Of a DNA stretch of 64,000 nucleotides, positions 44,041 through 56,039 are shown piece after piece. The DNA is taken from the NCBI GenBank assembly GCA_036873135.1, contig JAPTYO010000002.1, forward strand, positions 33,409,452 through 33,473,451. Direction: 5' to 3'. Each line of letters begins with the position of its first letter. Positions within the stretch are counted from its first letter, which is position 1. Source of the stretch: Clarkia xantiana subsp. parviflora. Taxonomy: Eukaryota; Streptophyta; Magnoliopsida; Myrtales; Onagraceae. A program made the position numbers and the translations under genes. The notes under the pieces were generated by a model. It was not told where the DNA came from and did not search any database. It worked only from the letters and a program-made list of their open reading frames with translations.

Positions 44041-45229
44041 TTATTTATTGTGAATATCATAAATAGGGTAACAAATATACTGACAATATATTTTCTCAAT
44101 CTCTTAGGCAATAAAATCTATCAATAATATCTTTAACCCTATTAAATATTTAGATATTTTGATAGTGATATATATTTCTATATATTTATGTGAATCTATC
44201 CTTATGTTCCCAATTATAGATATATTGTTACCTTAATTAAAAATTAAAATATGGTAAACAATATAGTTTAAAATTTGTGCCGAAAACTATGTCCCTTGGT
44301 GCTTTAAAAATTCAAAATTTTACTTTGTAATTTACCTAGGGTTTCGACTAACAACATCAAATTGGGAACAATTTGTCAAATTTCAAGATCAAATTTTAAT
44401 AAGATCTACAATACAATGTTTGATTTTGATAAATATTACTCTTTTCTTGAAGATCATGAACATCAAATTAACCAAGAACATCATGAAAATTTCGGTTTCA
44501 CCAACAATACTAAAAATCGAAATTTTAAAATTTTCTTTTAAAATTTTCGGTTTTTTTATTTCAAATTTCAAGAATACCAGTTTATCAAAATCATGAACTC
44601 CTAACACAGGCTCTGATACCACTGTTAGATTACGGGGAGTAATCACTACGGATACTTAAACAAGGTACATGCTAGTAATTGGAATTACGCAACGGAAGAT
44701 TCACACATACCTTTAAGATGATCCGTAGAACCAAGATCTTCTCAGGAGGGAGTTCACGATCCTCCGGTCGGGACCCGTAGAGGTTCTTGTTAGAGAAGCC
44801 CTACGCGGTACAAGCTCCACAGCAAAGCCTCTGATCGATTCTTGGCACGGGGACAGATCTCTGGAGTGTTTGCTTGGAAAGCAAATTGGCACACCCTTGG
44901 GAGAAGGTGGGTTCGGCCGAAACTACTAGGGTGTGGGGTCGAGGGTTTTTCTCCCTAAAACAATCTAATGAGGGAATAGTGATTCTTAACTCTAAAAATC
45001 CCCTAACACCATGTATTTAAAGGAGGAGCAAAGTGGACAAAAGTCCACTTTGCCCACACCATAATTTCGGTCGGCCCCTATGCATAGGGAGGCCCAATTT
45101 TGGGCTCCTCATGTCAAATGAGATTTGGGTCTGGCTCAATTACCCTAATGTGACATATACCTAATTTCCTTAGTTAAACTATACATATTATGGGCTACCA
45201 ATTACGGCGCCCATCACCATATGCTTACA
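43813..45229 (-). mobile_element. Second copy of the coding-free LTR element (partial)
   Basis: Minus-strand 5' LTR at 45229-44623 (607 bp), TGTAAGCATATGG to GTAATCTAACA, then a primer-binding site TGGTATCAGAGCC (44620-44608), a better match to tRNA-Met than the 7866 copy. The interior runs to 43813 and matches 7865-8820 in inverse orientation, including the TA microsatellite (about 44004-44033) and the 'aaccggg' region. The remainder and the 3' LTR are missing. Confidence 0.85.
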
Positions 45230-45872
45230 CTGCTAAATAATAAAACAATATATTCAGACAATACTAAAACTTCATTATGAAATTAGAATTTGAAAAATTA
45301 GCAAAGAGGATTTAAAAAATAATTTAGGAAAAGAAATTGACAATAGGCTATAAACGTTTAATAAAGAATAGCAAAGATTATCAAGTTTGAACCACTCCGT
45401 ACAATCAATACCTCATCCATATTTGGTCTAAATCTAATAATCAATGCATTTACATTTGCTGTATTACAAAGAAATGAAGTTTGTAGATAAAAGTCAATGA
45501 GATGCTCCTGCTCTTCTATGTTTTTTATGATAAACCCAGATCACCAATTTTTACTTGATTTAAGAAAAAAATTATATAAGCATGGATCTGATTACATTCC
45601 ATTATAGTTAACAAATATAAAAATCATAAGTCAATAGTTAAGAAATTTCTAGCTCCATACACAAATTCGAAAAGCCAAGTAGAGATTATCAAGCTCGAAC
45701 ATCTTCATTCATTCAAGAGCTCCTCTGCATGCATCGGCCTCGCATAAACCTTCAGAATCACTCACCTTGTCTCCACCTCTAATCGTCGGAAACAAAACCA
45801 TGGATCCATTTACAAATTCCATCAACGGTGTTGCCAATTTATAAACTGGAATGTCTATTCATTTGGTATATG
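45230..45872. other. AT-rich spacer, no gene
   Basis: Nothing recognised. Confidence 0.4.
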
Positions 45873-46706
45873 CAGTGTTTTGAAAACCGGACCCGACCGA
45901 TGGTTGACCGGGTCAGACCGTAAACCGGCCGTACTGCCAGTCCGGCTCGCCTAAAAGACAAAATTAAACCGGTTATTGGAGTAAAACCGGGTTGGACCGG
46001 ATTAGACCGGACAAACCGGTACCGGTCTAACCGGAAGAAAACAACTTTGAAAAAAACAAAGGGAAAAGGAAAAGGAAAACCCTACCCGCATTAAAGCAGA
46101 CTCCAATTCCTAAAGTCTAAAGCGGCGACGCCGACTGTTACTCGTCTCTTTCGTCCTGTTGGCTGTTGTAGATATTCCTCAGTTCAATGAATTCTCTAAA
46201 ATTGAACTGCCAATTACAGAGCTTTTCCTATGGCCAAAAAAAAAAAAAAATTACAGAGCTTTTCGACAACGCAGGTGCCGCAGGTGGGCAAGTTCCCATT
46301 TTAATCAGAAAAGGTAAGACCTAATTGGATTAGCTTCTCAAGGCAAAAAAAAGGAGGATTAGCTTCAGAATATCGACGTTATCCTTCAAGTTCTGGTATT
46401 TGTAATTATTTGTGTTCTTAAAACTTCAAACTAGACAAGAAAGCACAACAGGAAACTCATTATTCATGGGGATGTAGTGGCAATCAAGTGTGGAGATTCT
46501 GTTGAGGAGAAGACCAAGGCTAAAAGTGCATCTCCAAGGTGAACAGAGCAAGTATGAGAAGAAAAGAAGTAAGGAAGAGGAAGGACTAAGTATCCACGAC
46601 GATTCTTGCTGTTTTTTAGTTGACCGCTAATTGACCGGGTTGGACCGGTTTGACCCGGAACCGGCCATCTTCCGGTTCAAGGGCCGATCCGGTTTTTAAA
46701 ACACTG
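45873..46706. mobile_element. Non-autonomous hAT element, 834 bp
   Basis: The left end CAGTGTTTTGAAAACCGGA (45873-45891) and the right end, inverse CAGTGTTTTAAAAACCGGA (46706-46688), are hAT-type termini, with further 'ggaccggtttgacc' inverted motifs inside. The 8-bp flanks GGTATATG (45865-45872) and GGTATATT (46707-46714) match at seven positions, the length expected of hAT. No transposase frame. The interior (about 46080-46560) is unique and unrecognised. Confidence 0.85.
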
Positions 46707-46714
46707 GGTATATT

Positions 46715-48590
46715 ATATGTGCTTGTCTATTCACATTCTATAGTTATATTAATTTAGTGTTGAGATGAGTGAATTAAATAAATAATTAAGATGAGAGTAA
46801 ATATGAGAGAATTAAAGATAATAGAATTACAGAAAAAAAAAATAAAGATGAGATAATTATTTTGAATTAAATATGAGAGAATTTTAGTTTTTAAAATTGA
46901 ATTTAGTATTTGATGTGTTAATACGTAGAGGGAACTGATTTGGCAGTGATATGTCACTCTCATATTATCTTTCATTTTAGTTATATATATATTGATGATT
47001 TTATAAAAACATGTTACCACTATTTTTCTTAAAATGAAATTGTAATCACGTATATACCACTAAGTCACCGACACCGCTATGGTGGAGATCAAGTCGTTGA
47101 CTTGTACAATAAATAAATAGCAATATAGGAATACAATGCATCTGGTTCTTTTGTTCGGACTCTAGGGGGTGTTTGGATGGATGTAATGTGTGATGTAATT
47201 TCACATTACGTCCTACATTATATTAACATTATGTTATTTGGTTTGCCAAGCGACATAATGTGCATTGTAATGTAATTTCCATTGTAATCTCAGATTATGT
47301 CCAAACTTCATTCAACGTAATGTGAGATTACATCAAAAAACGGATGTAATATGAGATTACGTCCAATATTACGGAGTGTTATTATTTTATTAGTATTTGT
47401 TAAATAGACAAAATACTTTGTATTATCATTATAGCTTATTAATGTCTATATATATTAATCGGATGAGTTGTGCGTTGTAAATGAAATTTATAAATTATTA
47501 ACTTACATTTTGTATGGAAAATATTTTTAAATTAACTTATATTTAAAAAATTTATGTGTTTTATTCTCGATTATATTGTTATATTATTGTATGTATATTA
47601 AAATTATATGATATACTACGTTATTAAAAAACTCTTCACATCTATTTTTATTTGAAAAAAAAGTACAAATTCGAGTACTGTGAAAAAAGTAATGACTTTT
47701 TAACTACGGTACCTACAGTTAAAAAATGATATACTAAATTTAAAGTAAAAATGTAAATATTAAATAACAAAATACTATTCTGCGTCGTGTAATTTCTAGT
47801 GTCTTCTAAAGCTCAAAACTATCTATAATGCCACATAGCAAAATATCATGAAATTGGGCCAGAAAGCTAGAGAATTGATTTTAAATCTTAAAATCGCCGG
47901 TTTCACTACATGTCATTCGAAATTTAATAGCTATACATATTACAATATATATTAACCTCACAAATCACGCTTAGTTTAAAGTAAATGAAAGCTTATGTTA
48001 TAAATTATATTAACTTGCATTTAGTGAAGATAATTATTTTGAAATTAATGTTTATTAACAGAACTTATGTGTTCTATTCTTGATTTAATTTTTATATTAA
48101 TGTATATATGTTAAAAATATATGATTCAATATGTCATTAGATAACTCTCACATATACACATGAAACTATTCGTAAATCTGAGTTATAAAAATTTAATACA
48201 ATAATTACCGTTAAGTATTATATTATATATATTAAAATAAATAAACGTAGATATTACATCATACAATCCTATTGAGTAACGTGTAACTTTTAACTCATTT
48301 CTTAACTTGGAACCGCAAAATGAAATATCATGAAATTAGATTAAAAAAATTTAGAATTGATTTTAAACTTTAAAGTTAGTGATTCCACCGTATATTACTA
48401 TCTAATTTAATCGACCAAATTATTTATAAATGTTTTAGATTGACATATTCTTAAAATTTATCATATATATGCATATAATTGATAAATATTATAACAATTT
48501 TTTTGGTTTTTTTTTTTTTTTGCATTTGAAATATATATATTATCTAAAGAGAAATGATTTAGACTGAGAAACTTCTTGTGAAAAATAAAA
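46715..48590. other. AT-rich spacer with a possible partial MITE
   Basis: No gene. 'gggggtgtttggatggatgtaatg' near 47165, followed by inverted 'gtaatgtgagattac' motifs to about 47385, looks like part of a MITE, but both ends could not be paired. Confidence 0.4.
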
Positions 48591-49292
48591 GGGTTAAGAA
48601 CACAATAGGGGCCTGAATGTTTGCCCATGTTGCCAAAAGGGGTCTGAATTGAAAAAACGATTATTAAGGGCCTGAATTTTGAGTTTTGTGTATAAGTGCG
48701 GTCTCCGTCTATTTTTTCTGTTAAAAGTGACGGAAAGTGGTCACAAGCATGTGACCGAAAATAATTTGAAAACCCGAAAATGCCCTTTGACCAAAGTGTG
48801 TCCCTCACATGTTTGACCTAAAAAGACGAAAATACCCTTTAAGCCACCACAGCTCCGGCGACCACCACCACCCGGCTCCGGCGACCCCCACCCATCTCCG
48901 GCGACCACCACCCCAGCACCGACGACCACCACCCCCTCCGGCGACCCAAAAAAGCTCTGATCGGAGCTCTGTGGCCCCGAATCGGAGCCACGGAGCTCCA
49001 GATCGGAGCTCTGCTGCTCCGATCGGAGCATTTTTGGGTCGCCGGAGGGAGGTTTTGGTCGCCGGAGCTGGGGTGGTGGTCGCCGGAGCTGGGGTGGTGG
49101 TCGCCGGAGCTGGAGTGGTGGTCGCCGGAGCTGGGGTGGTGGTCCGTGATGGCCTTAGGGCATAATTAGTGTGCATAGGTATTTTAGACATTTCACATTG
49201 CATTAATTAAACTGATAAATTGTATAATAATTGCAAAAGGGTAATTTTGTCATTTCACGTATTTCCGTTGCATTTAACAGCAAATTTGGACG
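48591..49292. mobile_element. Mutator-type foldback MITE, third copy, right end missing
   Basis: Begins GGGTTAAGAACAC and contains the family blocks: 'aggggcctgaat', 'gttaaaagtgacgga', 'gaaaatgccct', a GC-rich foldback core (about 48845-49140) and 'aaatttggacgg' near the right side. It stops abruptly at 49292, where LTR sequence of element D begins, so D probably inserted into it. Confidence 0.75.
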
Positions 49293-49749
49293 GGTCGGAC
49301 CCTAAAAATCCGACCTACGGCGAAATACGTTTTGAAAACGCGGATTTTGAAAGAGAGTTGCCACTAGTTAATAAAGGCTAACTAGAATCCTAAATTACCT
49401 AAACGAATAACGAATTAAACGCTAGGTCTAAAATCGGTCCACGATCAGAAATCCAAGTTCGGGGGTTCTATTACGAATTAAGAAAAATTATTTTCTAATT
49501 ACGCCCTTTCGGTACTTAATTAACCTATTTGCCAATTTTAAAATTTAAATATGCGTTATGACTAATTAATCTAACGATATCAAAATTTAAACTAACTCTC
49601 ATGCGAAAAATATTATCAACGACAAATATAAGCTCTAAAAAAACTATCACATATCTAAAACTCTAATTGAGATAAAATCTAATAAAATCAAACATGCTCA
49701 AAATCATGATATAATTTAATAATAATACGTCCTAAACATATATACATAC

Positions 49750-50541
49750 TGTTTCGACCAAGTTATTGCGGGTTGCCCGCTGAATAACTCGTCGAAGTCT
49801 TCGGGTTGGGTGTGAGTCAAGTCCATTCTCTAAGGTCGCGTGCGGGCCTTAGTTTCGTCTTCTGAACGGCGGTAAGTCCTTTGGGTTCTCTGGAAGATCG
49901 TCTGTCTGCACCTGCGAAAGGAGCATTACCAAGCAGTCCCCGTGGAGAGGGGGGGGGGGGTGCTTGGTGCGCTCGCTCCGACGACCAACATTAGTCGGCT
50001 TCTAGAGAGAGAAAGAGAGGGTTTTCTAGAGAGAGGTCAGAGCTTTTCCCATTCTCACCCAAAGTGACTTCGAAAAATGACTTGAAAATGTTTACCCCCA
50101 AGGTGGCTATTTATAGGCAACCTTGGACCGTAAACCGGTTTTGACCCGGTTCGATGTGGAAATGTGAACCGGGATGCAGGGGAGAGCTTTGGGAAAAGGA
50201 CTCTGACGCGCGTCTCAGGCGGCTGTCGCGAGCGGGACGCGCGCGCCTTTGAAACATAGGTCTCGGACACATAGGAGTTAGTTAAAAATCGAGTCTCCTA
50301 TACGTTCGGGACAAAATGGGGGGTGTACGCGACACCCCCCGGGTGTTGAGCTTACCCGGAATTCCGGATAAGCCTAGGCTTACCCGGAAATTTTCGGGTA
50401 AGCCCCCCGGGGATGTCGGGCAAGTTCGCGACTTGCCCGGTTTCCCCCGGTTAGCTCGAAATTGGGGAATCGTAAAGGGTCTTGCGCGTGTATGAGGTCC
50501 GAATAATTAAGACCGAGCCCGAATCATGCGTATATCCATCA
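49750..50541 (-). repeat. 3' LTR of Tat-1
   Basis: 792 bp. On the minus strand TGATGGATATACGC... to ...TGGTCGAAACA, with CTATAAATA near 50117-50108. It contains a run of 12 G (49949-49960) and a 'acccggaattccgg' inverted-repeat cluster (about 50350-50440). Confidence 0.95.
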
Positions 50542-51711
50542 CTTGCCCCCGAGTTAAATAACGGCTTGACCTTTGTTTAACTCTATTCTAAGATAGGGTA
50601 TACGCGTGATTCGGGTCGTCTGCTCACCTTGAGTTTTGACCTACCAAGGGTGGATACGCGCGGCTCAGGCGAATTCCGTGTCTTAGTTTTTTGAGGTGGC
50701 CACGCTTGACAACTGCACAAAGGGTTAGTAGCACAACGGACTACAAGTAATATGGAAAACGTGATTGTTTGGAGAATTAAGGCGCGAGCGCACATGAAAT
50801 CTTTCGGGTTTGCAAGGGGATCAAATAAACATGGAATGCTCTTGTTACGACTAATTGTACCAAATGATAATAAATCATGAAAATTTTGGCAAAACGTTTT
50901 CCATGCAGTGTGATGGTTTCCGGGAGCCCGTCGTCCGAGACGGCCGTCTTGACGGCGAGGCGACGGTTTTAGTGAATGATGCAATGCCGGGTTTGGAAAA
51001 TCACATGTGACAGGCGTAATACGACAAATCATAAACATAGCGTTTTCAAAAAGTTGAAACCATTTGAAATGACGTAGTTAAATTTAGCTAAGTCATTTGA
51101 TGGTGAAAACCCAAGCTATCAACAATTTTACAAAATGAAGGGTGGATGAGAGTATACCTCTTGGATGTATGGTACTTACTGTGTTGTGTAGTCCACCTCC
51201 TTCATGATAGTTTATAAAACTATCAACATTTGAATTGGTTGTGGTGAGAGTTTTGGAGGGGCTAAGGTAGTGATTCTAGGAATTCACTTTAGGGTGCTAG
51301 TGAGACCCCATTTCGGCCGGCCACCACCAGGAGTACCACCGGCGAGGTCAGGGCGGCCCAGCGGCGGCGAGGCGGCGAGGCGGCGGCGACAGCGGCGGGA
51401 GCGGCGGTGGTAGCGGACGGCGGCTGCATCATTCGCGGGTCGATTTCGAGCTCGATTCGACCCGTTTTCGAGTCCTTCTTGTCGCGTATCGATTGGTAAC
51501 GTCCTCCCCTCCCTTTTCTTGATGTTAATTAGATCTTTAGGGCTGCACATTTGAATTTCAATAAGGTGCATGGAAGGTGTTCGATGAAATGCCTAAGTGA
51601 AATTTTGGCTTGATTTTCAAAACTTGTTTTTGGCTAAGCTCTAAATGTAGATAGATAGAGTTAAGGATAGTGAACTCCCTTTGTGAAGAGGTCCCTAGGT
51701 TCCGACCACCC

Positions 51712-51739
51712 GGGGGGGGGGGGGGGGGGGGGGGGGGGG
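51712..51739 (+). repeat. 28-bp poly-G tract
   Basis: Uninterrupted G run on the plus strand (poly-C in Tat-1 RNA). Further runs in the same element: 49949-49960 (12), 54726-54748 (23) and 60201-60216 (16). These can form quadruplexes and are prone to length errors in assemblies. Confidence 0.9.
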
Positions 51740-52457
51740 AATCGTGGAGGTTCAAAGTTGGACTTATTCGAGCGAAAAGTTCGAGCCTTTGTATCTTGAT
51801 ACGGGTGGCTTGATATGATGTCCCCTATGGTGATAATGCCCCCTTGATTGTTTGATTGTTTGTGAGTGGATAACCATGCCCCCGGAGTTTAGATGATTGC
51901 GTGGTAGTCCGCGTTCATTAGTGGCTTAGTTGACCCGAGTGTTCCTCGGATTGCTCGGGGAAGAGTAAGTCTCCCCGTGACATGTAATAGGCTTGCTTAA
52001 GTGCATTTGATCTGCTTGTATGTGCCCCCGGAGCCTTGAGCCGTTTTGGGGATAAAATTTGATCGGAATGTGGTCGGATGGCATTTTGGTAATTATAACC
52101 AACTTTGCATGTCTTTGATTTCTTTAGCTCTTGAACTTGTCGCTTTGTAGAGCGCTTGAATACCTGTGTCACATTGCACAAATGTATGAAAATTTGATTA
52201 GTAGGTGGCCTAGGCCTTTGATGAGCGTAAGGATTTTCGACTCCCGAGCGGGAGGGTCCCTAGCTGTTTGCTCGCGGACAGTTGATCCGTTGGGTTGGAT
52301 ATCCTTGCAAAGGACTTTGATGAATGTGGTTGATGTGTTGCCTTGGTTTTTTATTGAGTTGTGTACGGTTTTTGCAGGGCTTGGTTGACGGGCCTGCAGG
52401 CGCGCGACTTTGATACTTAGAAATTTTCTCAGAAATTGTCACTCCCGAACTGCTGAA

Positions 52458-54900
52458 ATGAGTGAGTCTCCCGATCCCCTTCTTTGCACATATTATTTTT
52501 CTTATGATGGTTTGGAGATAAGCGAGGACACCCCCCTTTTACTTCGACTCGATTTTCCCGGGCAGGTGCTAGCCATGAAGCCATTGCGATGACTCAGACC
52601 TATCCTCCCAATCGTATCACGACTGAGGAGTTTGTGGAGAGCGTAGATAAGTCGGGGGTCTGTCCTCTTTCTGAAGCGTTCTTCCCGTTTGATGTATGTA
52701 AAGATGTCGAGGTCGGCTCAGTTACCGTCCCTCCTGTGGACCTAGATGTAGTTTACACGGGACAAATAGAGGAGGGTTTTGCGTTTTCCTTACTGCAGGG
52801 ATCTTGTCCGCTTATGTCGTTACTTCCGCATCTCGCCCCTTAATCTCTCCCCTGCTGCTTTTCACGCGTGGACCTGTTTTCGCATTCAGTGTCACAAGCA
52901 CTCATGGGCTTATTCCTTGATTCTCTTTCGGACCTTCTACCGCCTGGAGCGACGAGACAAATCGGGGTTGTCCACCTTCTGCAGTCGGTGGCCTTGCCTT
53001 TCCTCTTTTGACCTTGGGGGCGCCAAGTGGAAGCCGAGCGGGCGGTTCGCCACCCCTTACCCTCGTTCCCAGGAATGGCAAAATCATTATTTCTTTGTGA
53101 GCGACGTCGGGACTAAGTGGGAGACGTGTCATGTCTTGGAGCGTGATCCTGTTCCTTCCTTCCGAGTATACCCCTCAGGATGAGAAGGCCTTTCGCGAGA
53201 TCTTTCGCGACAATCAGGCGGGGGTTATAGTCCCTTTGACTCAGGGTTCTGAAGAGGAGTTGTTTGCCGCAGGCATCATCGTATCTTCTTCCCCAGGTGT
53301 CTTGGTATGCCTTCGAATTTTTATAACCTTGTCTTATGTTATTCTGTAGGTTGGTTTCTTAACAAGCAGCCGGCCTTGCAGACTGATGCTGCGCGAGGGC
53401 TCCCTGTTACTGTTCCGGCCCCTGCTGACGGGTCTCGTCATGGGCGAGGAAAAGGACCTATGGGTAGGGTACTTCTCCCTTTTTATCGTTTTGGCTGTAT
53501 TCTGTTTGTAGTTCCAATGTTTTCTTTTTCCTGCTTGTAGGTCGTACGTCTGCTGAGAGGGAGCGGGCGGAACCCGTTGTTGACTCTTCTCGGCGCCCCT
53601 CCACTAAGAGGACCGATGTTGCGGCGCGTGCCTCGGGTGATCCCAAGCGCTCGAGAGTTGAGGGGACGTCTGTCTTGCCTTCTCGTGATAAGAGGAAACA
53701 AGTTGCCGAGCGTTTTCCTCCTGCCCCCGGGCCGAGGCATGGGACGGCGGACGAGGTCCCCCGTATGTCTTCACGTGACAAGAGGAAGCATGTTGGTGAG
53801 CGCGTCCCTCCTGTCCCCGAGCCGATGCATGTGACGGCAGAGGAGGTTCTCCCTGTATCAGGTGTGCGAAATCTCTTTTTATGTACTTAGCATATTTTGC
53901 TTGTATGGTTGCTTATGTTTGTGCTTTGCAGATATCCCTCCACTTCCTTCGCTTCGCAGAAGTGATCTTGTTCGTCGCTTTGAACGTGACGTCACAGATG
54001 GTGTGTGGGTGCCCTATTTGGGTACGCGCCTTCGTTTTCCTAAGGATGCGTCCTTGAGCATTCCTGAAGTTGGCGTTCGGGTGGTGCAGAGGTCTGTTCC
54101 TCCTGCAGACCGGAAGGAGTGCCCCCCGAATTCTGCTAGTGCGCGCGCCTTTGTGGAGGAGAACATCGGGGTCGCTCTGGTGAATGTTTATTCTTCTTAG
54201 AATTGATTCGTTCATTGTTGCACTTGTTTTGATAGTTATACTCTTTTTGATGCAGGTTAATGCTGATATTGCCAACTTATCATCTTTTGTTATCGAGCTG
54301 TCTGATGAGAAAGATCAGCTTCTGGAGAGCCATGAGGAGCTAGTTAAAGAGCAAGTCTCTTTGACTGAAGATGCGAAAGGCCATGCTGGTGAGCTTCTCA
54401 TACTATCTGAAGCGCTTGCCTCGAGTCAGGCTCGCGTTGCCGAGATTCGAGATCAGCTGTCTGCTGTGAAAGGACGGATGGCCCTTCGGGAGGGGGTGCG
54501 GGCTGCCGAGTTGCAAAAGGCGAGGGAGGACGGCATTTCGGAAGGCAAGGTCGGCGCTTTTAAGCGGTATCCTCAGAGTGAGCCTTTCCTTTCCGCCGTT
54601 CAGGCGAGTTATGAGTCTTTGAAGAAGGAGTTTCTTGATGACTTCGTTCCCCTAATGCATCGTCTTGCCCCCCATTTTCCCTTTGAGAAATTGGATGCTC
54701 CTGGTGTGATTGGTTTGAGTGATTTGGGGGGGGGGGGGGGGGGGGGGGCTTCCACTCTTCAGGTGGAGGACACCATTAGTGCAGATGGTGAGCCGATGTT
54801 TAGCTTTGAGCGGGATGCTGATATCTTTGGTGATACCCCTGCCTGTGATCCCTTTGCGACTGAGGACTGCGATGTTGATGTGCGCCATCTCCTTGACTAG
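52458..54900 (+). pseudogene. Antisense, intron-containing gene of Tat-1 (gypsy-type 'Transposase_28'-like)
   Basis: Runs opposite to pol. Exons: 52458-53296, 53350-53463, 53541-53861, 53932-54179, 54256-54900. The four introns (53, 77, 70 and 76 bp) all have GT/AG ends and join in frame. The first exon holds FRISPLNLSPAAFHAW, FRTFYRLERRDK and EWQNHYFFV, the pattern of the domain known as 'putative gypsy type transposon' (PF04195). The middle has two similar basic blocks, SRDKRKQVAERFPPAPGPRH and SRDKRKHVGERVPPVPEPMH. The last exon is a coiled coil (ELSDEKDQLLESHEEL...) with a Gly run encoded by the 23-bp poly-G. In exon 1, small shifts near 52590, 52820 and 53150 break the frame. Function unknown. 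Domain name from memory, not searched. Confidence 0.72.
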
Positions 54901-55109
54901 GTCAATATGGACCCTTTTTGTGTTTGTTTGTTCCTTTGCATGCGTAGTATTTTGGCGAAGGACTTGTTTAGGGCTTGCCTGTCGTTTGATGTTTGGATTT
55001 GCTATCGTAGACCTGTGTGATCTTATATATATATGCTTGACATGAATGCATTAGATAGATGTGATAACTGAATTTCTCCTTGTTATTTTAGTTATAACAT
55101 AGGATAGTA

Positions 55110-55756
55110 AAGTGCGGATAGATTAGTACGTCCTACCCTTGCATTTGTTTGCGAGGGAGGATTCCTAATGATTCGCTTGTCCCCCGATTTTTTGCAAGGA
55201 TGTGAATAGATTAGTACGTTCACATCCTTGTATTGTGGCGAAGTGTGGATAGATTAGTACGTCCGACACTTGCATTTGTTTGCGAGGGAGGATTCCTAAT
55301 GATCCGCTTATCCCCCGACTTTTTGCAAGGATGCGAATAGATTAGTACGTTCACATCCTTGTATTGTGGCGAAGTGTGGATAGATTAGTACGTCCGACAC
55401 TTGCATTTGTTTGCGAGGGAGGATTCCTAATGATCCGCTTATCCCCCGATTTTTTGCAAGGATGTGAATAGATTAGTACGTTCACATCCTTGTATTGCTG
55501 CGAAGTGTGGATAGATTAGTACGTCCGACACTTGCATTTGTTTGCGAGGGAGGATTCCCAATGATCCGCTTGTCCCCCGAATTTTTGCAAGGATGTGAAT
55601 AGATTAGTACGTTCACATCCTTGTATTGCTGCGAAGTGTGGATAGATTAGTACGTCCGACACTTGCATTTGTTTGCGAGGGAGGATTCCCAATGATCCGC
55701 TTATCCCCCGACTTTTTGCAAGGATGTGAATAGATTAGTACGTTCACATCCTTGAT
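55110..55756. repeat. 131-bp tandem repeat, about 4.9 copies
   Basis: Units start at 55110, 55241, 55372, 55503 and 55634, exactly 131 bp apart, with few differences. Each contains 'atagattagtacgt' twice, so the unit is itself an ancient partial duplication. It lies between the 3' ends of the pol frame and the antisense gene, the region where Tat elements typically carry tandem repeats. Confidence 0.95.
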
Positions 55757-56039
55757 GAAGATATTTCAACTCCTTGTATGCGTCGAACGTCCTTTGCTTT
55801 GGTTTGTAGTGATGAGCCTTGTATGGGTTGGCTTGTTGTCACTGTTGTTGTTTTGATGCCTTGGTTGTAAGCGTAGGCGTTGTATCCGGGTTAATAGTGT
55901 GCCTACAAGAGACATTAATTTTGTTAGATATAACTTCATTTGATACGCTAGTATGGAGTTACACATCTCCTTCTTTTGAAGTAATGAGTACTAAAGAGCT
56001 TGATACGACAGCTTTTAGTTTTATGGTTTCCTTTCTTGT

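Noticed and set aside
47160..47390. A complete MITE starting GGGGGTGTTTGGATGG
   Set aside because: No inverse of the start was found on the right, so boundaries could not be set.
55110..55756. CRISPR-like array
   Set aside because: Units are identical head-to-tail 131-bp repeats without unique spacers, inside a plant retrotransposon.
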